Shown: one piece after another, positions 1 through 7,030 of the stretch
How positions within the stretch are numbered: the first letter of the stretch is position 1
Layout: the number at the start of each line of letters is the position of its first letter
Virus record (IMG/VR): IMGVR_UViG_3300031565_000408
Location: 1 to 22,522 of that record
Strand: one strand, 5' to 3'
Source of the DNA: a virus
Length of the DNA stretch: 22,522 nucleotides
Notes under the pieces: model-generated
Told to the model about the DNA's origin: nothing
The model's input: the letters and a program-made list of their open reading frames with translations, nothing else
The model's database searches: none
Position numbers and translations under genes: made by a program

Positions 1-301
1 CGTAGTGCGCGGCCGCCGGCTCGATGCCCGCCAGGATCGGAACGTCGAGGCTGAACAGCTCTTCGTCCTGGGTCGGGGTGATGGCCGGGCCGCTGATCCC
101 CAGGATGTCGTTTGCGGCGCGGGCGGCGCCGCATTGGTTGTCGATCTGGCAGACGCCCGCGGATCTCTGCCCGGCCAGGTCGCCCAGGCTCGGCCGGAAA
201 CCGTGGCCGAGGGTGTGCTCGGAGGCCGCGAGGATCGCGTTCCATTCCTCGGCCGGTACGGCGAGCGGCTGGCCTGGCGAGACCCGGGGGAAGGTCCTCA
301 T
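1..301 (-). CDS. Phage tail-region protein, 3' end outside the window (partial)
   Basis: The reading frame starts at an ATG (301-299) that overlaps the stop codon of the preceding gene in an ATGA junction, then stays open to the window edge for 100 codons. The visible N-terminus begins MRTFPRVSPGQPLAVPAEEW and contains a short cysteine pair (VCQIDNQC). There is no signal peptide or membrane segment. It lies two genes downstream of the tape measure, where siphophages encode distal tail, baseplate or receptor-binding parts, so a minor structural role is inferred from position only. I do not recognise the family. Tight coupling to the upstream gene makes it very likely to be a real gene; what it does is unknown. 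Confidence 0.7.
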   Translation of the reverse strand, partial: MRTFPRVSPGQPLAVPAEEWNAILAASEHTLGHGFRPSLGDLAGQRSAGVCQIDNQCGAARAANDILGISGPAITPTQDEELFSLDVPILAGIEPAAAHY

Positions 302-1131
302 GCCGTGATCTCCACGAGGGCGTCGAAATCGCCCGGGGGGTAGACCTGCTCGGCGTAGGCGCTCCGCGGCCGGCGGGCCATTCGGTTGCTAACGGCGTCG
401 CGCTTGCGCTCCCACTCGACCCACAGGTATTCGTGGGCGAATCGGTCGATGGCTGCGATGTCTCCGATCACGATGCCAATCTCATCCTGATCGACGGCAA
501 AGTTCGTTGTGATCTCGTCGGCCGCGTCGCCCCGGCTGCGGCCGGCGGCGCCAAGGAAGAGGACTTCGCCGGCCTGGAACCCGAAAAACTCCGCAGCGTT
601 GACGTGCGGGGTCGGCTGGCAGAGGTCGCGGATCGCCGCGATGAGCTGGGGGGTGATCGTCCCGCCGGGGCAGGCCTTCGTGATGGAAAACTCGAAGATG
701 CCGACGTGGATGTCGCAGCCCTCGACACCGTGGTCGCTGACGTTGATCGCCAGCTTATGGTCGGTGGCGGTCTTGCCCGCCGGCGCCTGTGATTCGCTCG
801 TGGAGAGGGACTTATAGATCCGCTGGCTGCCGCCGATGGTGGTGAAGCTGATCGTCCTTTCGCCGACGTCCAGCGGCCGGGACCAGGCCATCGCCTGCAT
901 CGCCCGGGCGGCGTAGGGTACGCGGCCGTCCCAGACGTCGAGCGTATCGGGGACGAGGCGGACCTGGCAATCGCCCCGATCGTATTCGCCGGTCGCCTCG
1001 GGGGTGCCGGCCTTGAGGGCCTCCACGGCGGCGACCTGGTCCTCGGTCCCTGTAACCTTGTACATGACCTCGTAGGATTGGCCGTCGATCAGCGTCCGGC
1101 TTCCATAACATTCGCCAACGACGATCGGCAT
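298..1131 (-). CDS. Putative distal tail / tail-tip structural protein (277 aa)
   Basis: This is the first complete gene after the tape measure, which is normally where a distal tail protein or baseplate hub component lies. The 277-aa product starts MPIVVGECYG and has alternating beta-strand-like stretches. It has no signal peptide, no membrane segment and no enzymatic motif that I can identify. The gene starts 18 bp after the tape-measure stop and shares an ATGA overlap with the next gene. A start at 1131 is the first ATG of the frame, with only a weak Shine-Dalgarno (GCGAG). The role in tail-tip assembly is inferred from order alone; I do not recognise the sequence family, so 'hypothetical tail protein' is the safe reading. 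Confidence 0.6.
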   Translation of the reverse strand: MPIVVGECYGSRTLIDGQSYEVMYKVTGTEDQVAAVEALKAGTPEATGEYDRGDCQVRLVPDTLDVWDGRVPYAARAMQAMAWSRPLDVGERTISFTTIGGSQRIYKSLSTSESQAPAGKTATDHKLAINVSDHGVEGCDIHVGIFEFSITKACPGGTITPQLIAAIRDLCQPTPHVNAAEFFGFQAGEVLFLGAAGRSRGDAADEITTNFAVDQDEIGIVIGDIAAIDRFAHEYLWVEWERKRDAVSNRMARRPRSAYAEQVYPPGDFDALVEITA

Positions 1132-1149
1132 GAGGTTCTCGCTTCTGGT

Positions 1150-2940
1150 CTAGGTGAATCGCGGCATGAAGGTTTCCATTCCGTCCGCGATGCGCCGAGT
1201 GTTGTCGGCGGTCTCGCGGCCGGATTGCTTGAGCGACTCGATGCTCGGGTCCGTCTGGAATGCCCGTCCGCCCAGCGCCCTCCAGGCACCGCCTGCCGTG
1301 ATCCCCTTGCCGACACCGAGGAGCTTCTCCCGCAGCCGGAACTCTTCCTTCACCGCGTCGAGGTTTTCGCCGGCGGCCACGGCGGCGATGATGGCCCGCT
1401 CGCGCTCGAGGTCGAGGAGCTTTTCCTGGAGCTCGACTCCCTCGTACTGTGTCCGCAGGCGCAGCACCTCGATCCGATCCTTCTGGTCGAGGCCCTTCGT
1501 CCAGGCGTCCAGCTGCCGGGAGAAGATGGCCGCTTGCCCTTCCTGGGATTCCTGCTGGGCCTTTTCGGTCGCCCGCTTGTACTCCGGGATGAGGGCGAGC
1601 CGCTCCGCCTGGTCTAGCAGGTCGTGGGCGCGGGCGGAGGCGTGGAGCTTGAAGAGCTCCTTCCGCTCCAGTTCGTACCGATGCCGAATCAGGGCGACGT
1701 TGCGCTGGTGCTCGTCCTCGATCGACTGGAGCTTGAGGATCGCGAGGCGCTTATTGATGTCGAGCTCGACATCGGCCCTGGCCTTGGCCGCGGCCCGCTC
1801 GGCCTGGGTCGCGGTCGAGCTGGCCTTCTTGCGCTCCTCTTCCCGCTCGGCCAGGTGCTTTTCGTACATCGCGATATTGTGCTTGAGCTCTTTATCGAAC
1901 TCCGTATCCGGCCCCCCGCCGACGCCGATCTCGCCGTGCGGCTGGAACTTTTCCATGAGGTACATCACGCCCAAGGCGGCCGCGGCGATCGCGGTGAGGC
2001 CGAGGACGATCGGGTGTGCTTGCAGAAACGTCAGCGAGGCCGCGAAGACCTTGACCGCGATTGCGCCGGCGTAGAAGAGCTTGCTGAGGACGACGAGCGA
2101 GCCCCCGATCACGAAGGTCCACTTCACGACCTGGGCGCCCACCACCACGAGTTGCCGGTGCTGGTCTACGAATTCCTTTGCCGAGGCGGCCGTGTCGGTG
2201 AAGTCCTTGGCCCAGGTTTGCAGCTGCTCCGCCAGCGCCGCGCCGACGGTGAAGAGCCCCTGTTTGATCACCTTCCAAAGGTCGGCGATGATGTCGGTGA
2301 ACTTCTCGGCCGCGGCGGCGTCCTCCTGGCTGATCGTGAGCCCGAGCCGGCGGGCGGCCGCCTGCAGCTCCTCGATGCCGGCGGCGCCCTTCTCGAACAT
2401 CGGGAGAAGCGCGGTGCCGGAGCGGCCGAAGAGCACCATCGCCATGGCCGCCCGCGTGGTGGGGTCCTCGATCTCGCTGAGCCGTTGGGCCATGAGCTTG
2501 AACTGCTCTTCGGGCTTGAGGCCCTGGAGCTCGCCGAGGCTGAGGCCGAGGTTCGCCAGGCCGTCAACGGCCGTGCTGAGCCCCTCGCCGGCGTCGTAGA
2601 TGGTGCGCTGCATTCGTCGCAGGCTGTTTTCCAGGGCCTCGACGGTGGTGCCGCTGCGGCTGGCGGCATAGCTTAGTTCCGAGAGGGCCTCCGTCGACAT
2701 CCCGGTCCGCCGCGCCATCTTGGCGATTTGATCGCCCATGCTCGAGAAGACCTTGGCGCCGGCCACGAGCGGGGCGGCCATCATCGCCCCCATCTTGAGC
2801 ATCGACATTCCGACGGCCCCGACCGAGTCTGCGAATCGCTTCATCTTGGCGGAGACGGCCTTGAGGCCGGCGGACGTCTTATCGTCGACGCCGAGCTCGA
2901 CGAAGGCCCGGCCGGCCCGGATGCCTGATGCCTTGCCCAT
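1150..2940 (-). CDS. Tail tape measure protein (596 aa)
   Basis: This protein sets tail length and is packed inside the tail tube until DNA ejection. The N-terminal 130 residues carry the usual tape-measure pattern: a helical segment with MLKMGAMMAAPLVAGAKVF, then GDQIAKMARRTGMSTEALSE, then SLRRMQRTI. Next comes the AMVLFGRSGTALLPMF motif seen in many tape measures. The middle (about residues 265-335) holds long hydrophobic stretches (LVVVGAQVVKW, FVIGGSLVVLSKLF, IVLGLTAIAAAALGVMYLM), consistent with membrane insertion at ejection. The C-terminal third is a charged coiled coil rich in E, K, R and A. The ATG directly abuts the stop of the HK97 gp10-like gene, so translation is probably coupled. 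At about 1.5 angstrom per residue, 596 residues imply a tail of roughly 90 nm, which is shortish. Confidence 0.93.
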   Translation of the reverse strand: MGKASGIRAGRAFVELGVDDKTSAGLKAVSAKMKRFADSVGAVGMSMLKMGAMMAAPLVAGAKVFSSMGDQIAKMARRTGMSTEALSELSYAASRSGTTVEALENSLRRMQRTIYDAGEGLSTAVDGLANLGLSLGELQGLKPEEQFKLMAQRLSEIEDPTTRAAMAMVLFGRSGTALLPMFEKGAAGIEELQAAARRLGLTISQEDAAAAEKFTDIIADLWKVIKQGLFTVGAALAEQLQTWAKDFTDTAASAKEFVDQHRQLVVVGAQVVKWTFVIGGSLVVLSKLFYAGAIAVKVFAASLTFLQAHPIVLGLTAIAAAALGVMYLMEKFQPHGEIGVGGGPDTEFDKELKHNIAMYEKHLAEREEERKKASSTATQAERAAAKARADVELDINKRLAILKLQSIEDEHQRNVALIRHRYELERKELFKLHASARAHDLLDQAERLALIPEYKRATEKAQQESQEGQAAIFSRQLDAWTKGLDQKDRIEVLRLRTQYEGVELQEKLLDLERERAIIAAVAAGENLDAVKEEFRLREKLLGVGKGITAGGAWRALGGRAFQTDPSIESLKQSGRETADNTRRIADGMETFMPRFT

Positions 2941-3486
2941 CTATCGCCTGCCCTTCACACTGTTGCGCCATACCTTGTCCAGGTCGGCGAGCCCCTTCTC
3001 CAGGGCGGGGGCCATAAACGGCCGGGCGGCGACGTCGACCTTCCGCAGCCGGGTCGGCAGGTCGGCGTTCCGCCGCCGGGAGCGGAGATCCGCCCGTCGC
3101 CATCGGCGCCACTTCCAGACCTCGCGGATGAAGATGTCGCCGCCGTGCTCGAGGACCTCCGGGGTCGTGCCGCTCACGGGCCGGCCATCGTTCCCGAAAA
3201 AAACCTGGTTCGTCTTGGCCGGGCCGATCACGACCGACTCGCGATCGGGCTCGTAGGCGAAGAACAGGAACCGCTTGAGCGTGCCTTCGTGACTACTGGG
3301 GGGCTTGCCGGGTTGATTGGACTTCTTGCGGCTGCGGATCGAGGACCTGGCGGCGGTGCGGACGAACGCGCCTTGGCGGGACAGGTTTGCACGCTTCGCC
3401 GCGTCCACGGCGGCTTTCACAAAATCGGTGTCGAAGAAGTTCATCTTCGACGGGCTGCCGACGAGTTTCATCTTGAAGGCGACCAT
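2941..3486 (-). CDS. HK97 gp10-like head-tail/tail completion protein
   Basis: The 181-aa product is very basic (RSSIRSRKKSN, WKWRRWRRADLRSRRR). It ends with ARPFMAPALEKGLADLDKVW, which resembles the C-terminal RPF-x-x-PAL signature of HK97 gp10-type tail completion proteins. The N-terminal helix (FVKAAVDAAKRANLSRQGAF) also fits that family, which sits at the head-tail interface. In classic siphophages this gene precedes the major tail gene; here it lies just upstream of the tape measure and downstream of the membrane-protein cluster. It starts 6 bp after the stop of the holin-like gene and abuts the tape-measure start. The assignment rests on remembered family features and is moderate; another basic tail protein is possible. 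Confidence 0.6.
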   Translation of the reverse strand: MVAFKMKLVGSPSKMNFFDTDFVKAAVDAAKRANLSRQGAFVRTAARSSIRSRKKSNQPGKPPSSHEGTLKRFLFFAYEPDRESVVIGPAKTNQVFFGNDGRPVSGTTPEVLEHGGDIFIREVWKWRRWRRADLRSRRRNADLPTRLRKVDVAARPFMAPALEKGLADLDKVWRNSVKGRR

Positions 3487-3492
3487 CGCGTC

Positions 3493-3798
3493 TCAGGCGT
3501 CCTCCGAGCTGCCGAGCAGCCGGGTGACGGCGCCGGTTGCGGCCTTGCCGCCGGCCGACCAGAGGCCGCTTGCGATCAGCCCGGCCTGGAGGCCGCCCCA
3601 GAGGATCTGGCCGACCACCTGGGGGGCGGCCGCGTCCGCCGGCGGCTGATAGATCGTCCAGGCGGCCGTCACGACCAGGCCCAGGCCGATGGCGACCCAC
3701 GGCAGCAGCCACGAGCGGGCCTCGGCCGCGAGGGCCGGGATCCGGCGGGCCTGCTGGACGAGCACCATCACGAGTGCGGCGATCAATGCGAGGTCCAT
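3493..3798 (-). CDS. Small three-helix membrane protein, holin-like
   Basis: The 101-aa product has three hydrophobic segments: residues about 3-15 (LALIAALVMVLVQ), 30-50 (centred on LPWVAIGLGLVVTAAW) and 61-80 (VVGQILWGGLQAGLIASGLW). Size and topology match class I holins, which make pores that release the endolysin, but no conserved holin motif is recognised. An AGGATAGG ribosome-binding site stands ahead of the ATG at 3798. It belongs to a run of membrane-associated genes (a lipoprotein gene and a one-helix protein gene lie upstream in the same operon) inside the tail module. No endolysin is visible in the window. An alternative is a membrane protein involved in DNA ejection. Confidence 0.55.
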   Translation of the reverse strand: MDLALIAALVMVLVQQARRIPALAAEARSWLLPWVAIGLGLVVTAAWTIYQPPADAAAPQVVGQILWGGLQAGLIASGLWSAGGKAATGAVTRLLGSSEDA

Positions 3799-3828
3799 GC
3801 GTCACCTATCCTTTCTCGCCTTCGGCGG

Positions 3829-4098
3829 CTAGAGCTCGATGCCGAACAGGCCGGCGGCCGCCCGGATGAGGGCGACGGCGCCGGTCGCCGTGGACAGCTC
3901 GCCTTCGGCGACGCCGAGGCTCGTGAGGGCCTGCTGGACTTCCGGCGACGGCCTGGCCGTCTGGAGGTCGGGCGTAACCGGGACGTCGGTGTCGAACGTC
4001 GGGCCGGCCTGCTGGACGCGCGAGATCTCGACGCTCAGCAGAGCGGCCTCGGAGAGGATCTCCCGAAGGCGGGCTTTCTTGATTTCAATTTCGGTCAT
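3829..4098 (-). CDS. Small conserved-looking protein of unknown function (89 aa)
   Basis: The frame is open far upstream, but the credible start is the ATG at 4098 because a strong GGAAGGA ribosome-binding site lies 8-10 bases ahead and the lipoprotein gene ends just before it at 4116. The product begins MTEIEIKKARLREILSEAAL, an amphipathic helix. It continues with a proline-containing linker and a C-terminal Ala/Leu helix ending in AAGLFGIEL. There is no signal peptide and no cysteine. It sits between the lipoprotein and the three-helix membrane protein, so it may work with them at the membrane. The function is unknown. Confidence 0.6.
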   Translation of the reverse strand: MTEIEIKKARLREILSEAALLSVEISRVQQAGPTFDTDVPVTPDLQTARPSPEVQQALTSLGVAEGELSTATGAVALIRAAAGLFGIEL

Positions 4099-4115
4099 TT
4101 CTGTGGTCCTTCCGG

Positions 4116-4952
4116 TTAGGGTCCGCTGGCCGGTGCTGCGATCGGCGGCGGCTTGTTTGCGGCGGCGGCCGCCGTGACGTATGCCCGGGCCTTTTGCTGG
4201 GCGACGGCCCGGAGCGTCTCGACGCCCGGCATGATTCTGAAGAGGCTGTACCATCCACTGATGAGCCGGGCCTGGCGATCGGTGAGTTCCGCCTGGAGCT
4301 GGGCGTTGTCGACGGCCTGGCCGTATTCGCGGACGGCGGCGGCGCGGGCGTCGGCGAGCTGCGCCCGGGCGCCCAGGTACGCGGCGAAGACGGCCGCGGC
4401 GGCGGGCCGGTCGGTTGCCGCCTGGAGCTGCCGGGCGAGGTCGGCCTCGGCCTGCGCCAGGCGGCCGTCGATGGTTTCCAGCTCGGCCGCGGCGATCGCC
4501 CGTTCGGCGAGCAGCTTCTCGCGAGCGGCGACGTGCTCGGCAAAGATGGCCTCGGCGGCGGCGCCATTGGGCGCCGCGGCCATGAGCTTGCCGGCCGCGG
4601 CCTCGGCTAGGACGAGCCGCATATCGAGGATCCTCACTTCCTGGGCGGCCTTGGCCCGGCCCTCTTCGAGCTGGTTTCGGGCGGCGAGGTATGAGCTGAA
4701 GGCGGCCGCGATCGCGGAGCCGTTGTCGGCCGCGGCGATCTGCCTGGCCGCGTCGGCGTCGGCCCGGGTGAGCTTGGCGTCGACGAATTCGATCTGTGCA
4801 GCGGCGACCTTCCGCCAGTTGTCCAGGTTCACGGCGTCCGCCTTGCCCCGGGCTTCCTGGGCGTCCATGAGGGCGACGGCGGTCCCGCAGCCGCCGGCGG
4901 TGATCAAGCTGACCAGGGCCCACAGGGCCAGGGCTAGTCTCGACGTTCGCAT
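4116..4952 (-). CDS. Ala-rich coiled-coil lipoprotein (278 aa)
   Basis: The start at 4952 is chosen because AAGGAG stands 8 bases ahead and because the product then begins with a lipoprotein signal peptide: MRTSR, a hydrophobic stretch LALALWALVSLIT, then AGGC with Cys22 as lipidation site. The rest is almost entirely long alpha helix, with near-repeats of about 60 residues ('AR..L...RA.AAAE...ID.RLA.AEA..AR.L.AA' style), so it probably forms an extended rod on the inner face of the outer membrane or on the cytoplasmic membrane. A phage-encoded lipoprotein beside small membrane proteins recalls an outer-membrane spanin, though 278 aa is far longer than typical o-spanins. Superinfection exclusion is another option. 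Confidence 0.65.
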   Translation of the reverse strand: MRTSRLALALWALVSLITAGGCGTAVALMDAQEARGKADAVNLDNWRKVAAAQIEFVDAKLTRADADAARQIAAADNGSAIAAAFSSYLAARNQLEEGRAKAAQEVRILDMRLVLAEAAAGKLMAAAPNGAAAEAIFAEHVAAREKLLAERAIAAAELETIDGRLAQAEADLARQLQAATDRPAAAAVFAAYLGARAQLADARAAAVREYGQAVDNAQLQAELTDRQARLISGWYSLFRIMPGVETLRAVAQQKARAYVTAAAAANKPPPIAAPASGP

Positions 4953-4983
4953 ATTCGATCTCCTTTTCGAGCGTGGTCTTGTG

Positions 4984-5301
4984 TCAGCCGCCTTCCCGGC
5001 GTCCATTTTCCCTCGCGTTGTCCGCCTCGAGCCGCCGGTCCAGCCGGTCGATGACGGTGCAGGCCTTGTCCTGGCTCCTGGCGACCTGCCTGAGCTCGTC
5101 TTTGAGGGCCATGCTCGCCTGGGTGTTGGCGATGAGAACCGTGATGAGCTGGCTGCGGTCGAATGTGGCCTCACCCAGGACCGCGGCGTATTTCGCGGCC
5201 CGCTTGTCCGATCGGACGAAGAGGATGAGCAGGACGATAAAGCCCAAGGCCAGGATGCCCGTCGAGCCGTACTCCAGGAAGATCGGGATCGTCTTGTCCA
5301 T
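4984..5301 (-). CDS. Single-helix membrane protein, holin/BhlA-like candidate
   Basis: The 105-aa product starts MDKTIPIFLEYGSTGILALG, with one membrane helix at residues about 14-30 (ends FIVLLILFVR). A cytoplasmic amphipathic tail follows, containing RSQDKACTVIDRLDRRL. One N-terminal helix followed by a charged coiled coil is the layout of BhlA/UviB-type holin-like proteins and also of inner-membrane spanins, so both are possible. The ATG at 5301 overlaps the stop of the tail chaperone extension by one base (TGATG), so translation is coupled. A GTG one codon upstream is an alternative start. It is followed by the lipoprotein gene, making an i-spanin/o-spanin-like pairing conceivable; this is inference from topology. 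Confidence 0.6.
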   Translation of the reverse strand: MDKTIPIFLEYGSTGILALGFIVLLILFVRSDKRAAKYAAVLGEATFDRSQLITVLIANTQASMALKDELRQVARSQDKACTVIDRLDRRLEADNARENGRREGG

Positions 5302-6055
5302 CACTCATTCTCCGTTGCTGGTTTCGGCGCCGGGCCGGACGCGGGCTGGCCGAAGGCCTGGCGGAGCTCGGCCATCGTCATCGGCGCCGCGGCCGACTTC
5401 TCCAGCAGCGGGTGGAAGTCGGCCGGCTTGAACGGGCCGTGCTTCTTCGGGTCGCGATGTATGCTCGCGAGCATTGCCATCACCGATGCCGTCCTGTCCC
5501 AGCCGGCGACGAGCCTGGCCCGGGCCGCCCATTCCAATTCGCGGAGGCTCCAGCGCCCCGGATCTACGCCGGCGATTCCGGCGAGCTCGTGGATGTAGCG
5601 CCAGGCGGAGGCGCTGGCGGGCTCGGGGCTTCCGTCGGCTCGGCGGCGGGCTTTTCGGGAACGTCGCCGGCGGCGAGCTTGGCCTCGATCGCCGCCAGGT
5701 CCTTCTCCGCCAGTTCCTCCGCCCTCGCCAGGAGCTGCCGAAGGATCGCCCTCCGGCGGCTCGGGAAAAAATCCGCGAGGGCCTCCAGCAGCGCGTTGCC
5801 CGCCTTCTCGATCGCGTCGCCGGTGAGGCCCTGGCCGAACTGTTCGGGCGAGACCTTCGCGGCTTCGGCCTGGGCGGCGCAGAGGGTGTGGAGCGTATCG
5901 ACCAGGAGTACCGGGTCGCTGGCGAGTCGGATCAGGAGCGGCCCGTCGAGGACGCCCATCAGGTCGATGGCGGGGTCGGCCCGGACGCGGCGGATCGCGT
6001 TGACGTCGATCGTGAGCGTCCAGCGGCGATCGCGGTTGTCGAGAAAGTCGGCCAT
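5301..6055 (-). CDS. Tail assembly chaperone, extended form made by -1 frameshift (gpGT-like)
   Basis: The chaperone frame (6055-5564) contains a canonical slippery heptamer TTTTTTC at 5771-5765, exactly in the X-XXY-YYZ register (codons GAT TTT TTC, residues D95-F97). The -1 frame has no stop from there to 5303. The downstream part reads WRYIHELAGIAGVDPGRW, SLRELEWAARARLVAGWDRT, then HRDPKKHGPFKPADF. That resembles the C-terminal half of tail chaperones, usually seen as YxxAGxAGVDPxxxTLRELxWMAEG. No ATG or GTG start exists for this frame; the only candidate is a TTG at 5537, in the middle of the conserved stretch. A slip at the heptamer gives a product of about 251 aa with a Gly/Pro/Arg-rich linker. 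The exact slip point is inferred; the existence of the extension is well supported. Confidence 0.6.
5564..6055 (-). CDS. Tail assembly chaperone, short form (gpG-like)
   Basis: This 163-aa ORF lies between the major tail protein and the tape measure, the standard place for tail assembly chaperones that coat the tape measure during tail polymerisation. The sequence MADFLDNRDRRWTLTIDVNA continues into a helical domain with QFGQGLTGDAIEKAGNALLE and ALADFFPSRRRAILRQLLAR, a pattern I associate with gpG-type chaperones. Its last residues (TSTSSPESPA) are Pro/Ser-rich and are merely the out-of-frame reading of the conserved IHELAGIAGV of the extended form. That is typical where a frameshift joins two frames. 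ATG at 6055 has an AGAGG-type ribosome-binding site. Confidence 0.75.
   Translation of the reverse strand: MADFLDNRDRRWTLTIDVNAIRRVRADPAIDLMGVLDGPLLIRLASDPVLLVDTLHTLCAAQAEAAKVSPEQFGQGLTGDAIEKAGNALLEALADFFPSRRRAILRQLLARAEELAEKDLAAIEAKLAAGDVPEKPAAEPTEAPSPPAPPPGATSTSSPESPA
5765..5771 (-). promoter_or_regulatory. Programmed -1 frameshift slippery site (T TTT TTC)
   Basis: Minus-strand bases 5771-5765 read TTTTTTC and fall in register with codons GAT-TTT-TTC of the tail chaperone. Both tRNAs can re-pair after slipping back one base. It is the only canonical heptamer I found in the overlap of the two frames (5564-5771). It is unusually far (67 codons) from the zero-frame stop, so a non-canonical site closer to 5650 remains possible. 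Confidence 0.5.
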
Positions 6056-6089
6056 GTCGGGACCTCTGCCTCCGTCGGGCTCGCCCGCT

Positions 6090-6494
6090 CTAGGCGATCG
6101 CCACGGCGGACTTGTTGATCGCCAGGTTGATCCGGGTGATGGTGACGCCGATGCCGAGGACCGTGACGAAGTCGCCGGATGCGCGGTCGACGATGTCGGA
6201 GATCCCGCCGGCGGTGTCGGTCACACCGTAGACGACGCCGACGACGACGGCGCAGCCGAGGTCGATGCCTCCGGCCTTGGCGTAGGTGATCGGCTGGCCG
6301 ACCGCCCCGCCGTTGAGGGCGATGCCGAGGGCCGCGGCCTTGATCGCGGTCGTGTCGTCGGCCAACTGGAGGACGCCGGTGGAGTCGCGGTAGATCACCT
6401 GGCCGGCGACGATGGCTGCGCCGGCGATCCCGGTGTCGATCTGGGCGCCATCGTACTTGAGGACATCTGCTGCGACGGGTATTAGGTCGGCCAT
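6090..6494 (-). CDS. Small beta-rich virion protein (134 aa)
   Basis: The product begins MADLIPVAADVLKYDGAQID and has short beta strands punctuated by glycine: AGQVIYRDSTGVLQLADD, then GIALNGGAVGQPITYAKAGG, then a C-terminal NLAINKSAVAIA. This resembles small structural proteins that I recall near tail-tube genes in many phages, sharing a GIALNGA..GQPVT-like core with capsid decoration proteins. It has a good AAGGAG ribosome-binding site ahead of ATG 6494 and lies between the tail tube gene and the chaperone. A tail-tube or capsid decoration role is inferred; no enzymatic motif is seen. Confidence 0.6.
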   Translation of the reverse strand: MADLIPVAADVLKYDGAQIDTGIAGAAIVAGQVIYRDSTGVLQLADDTTAIKAAALGIALNGGAVGQPITYAKAGGIDLGCAVVVGVVYGVTDTAGGISDIVDRASGDFVTVLGIGVTITRINLAINKSAVAIA

Positions 6495-6522
6495 GCTTTG
6501 CTCCTTCTCGGATTAGCTTTCC

Positions 6523-6543
6523 AAAAGGCCCGGGCGGCCGGGC
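6523..6543 (-). terminator. Terminator/attenuator-like hairpin after the tail tube gene
   Basis: On the minus strand GCCCGG-CCGC-CCGGGC forms a 6-bp GC stem, followed by C and four T residues. It lies 34-54 bp beyond the stop of the major tail gene and before the next gene. It could reduce read-through so that the tail tube gene is expressed at higher relative level. The T-run is short, so activity is uncertain. Confidence 0.4.
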
Positions 6544-6576
6544 GGCCTGCTGGTTTTGTCGCCCTCGCCGGGCTGC

Positions 6577-7011
6577 TTACGCGACGTCGACCCATTCGTC
6601 GAAGGTCGACAGCTTGACCGATGCGGGGACGATCATCGCCTCCTCGAGGGGCTCGCCGCGGCTGAAGCTGGTAACCGCGAACGAGCCCTTCGGGCCCTGG
6701 GCCCCGCTGGTTTCGCGGGCCTGGTCGAGGACGGCGAGCTCGATGGTCGCGTTGGTGAGGAAGGCCGCCAGCAGGGCATCAAAGCCGGCATCGCCGGGCT
6801 TCCAGACCATCTCGAAGTCGACGCTGCACTCGCGCAGCGTCGGCGCCGTCGCCCGCCAGCCGGAGTTGGCCCGGGTGGTGATGTCGGCCTCGCCCGCCTC
6901 GAGGTTGACCGTGACGTCGCGGGCGTTCGTGAGCTCCGTCAGGGCCCCGAGCGCGGCGCCGGCCGCGCCCCAATACATCTTGCCGTTCATGCCGAGGATG
7001 AATTCAGGCAC
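6577..7011 (-). CDS. Major tail tube protein (144 aa)
   Basis: This is the subunit that polymerises into the non-contractile tail tube. The sequence MPEFILGMNGKMYWGAAGAA is followed by the signature segment EADITTRANSGWRATAPTLR with SVDFEMVW. It ends in GSFAVTSFSRGEPLEEAMIV, all features I associate with a widespread family of phage tail tube proteins of about 140-150 aa. It starts with GTG at 7011, chosen because AAGGAG lies 6 bases ahead and because no ATG fits the conserved N-terminus. It stands between the tail-terminator candidate and the tail chaperones, the expected order, and is followed by a hairpin. Confidence 0.85.
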   Translation of the reverse strand: MPEFILGMNGKMYWGAAGAALGALTELTNARDVTVNLEAGEADITTRANSGWRATAPTLRECSVDFEMVWKPGDAGFDALLAAFLTNATIELAVLDQARETSGAQGPKGSFAVTSFSRGEPLEEAMIVPASVKLSTFDEWVDVA

Positions 7012-7030
7012 CGTTGTCTCCTTCCATCGT

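Noticed and set aside
5301-5537. Independent 78-aa gene starting at TTG 5537
   Set aside because: The conserved sequence continues in frame upstream of the TTG with no stop, so a frameshift product is a better explanation than a separate start.
4153-5598. 481-codon plus-strand ORF across the lipoprotein and membrane-protein genes
   Set aside because: The minus strand has good ribosome-binding sites, a lipoprotein signal and membrane helices; the plus frame spans several of these genes and looks like a composition artefact.
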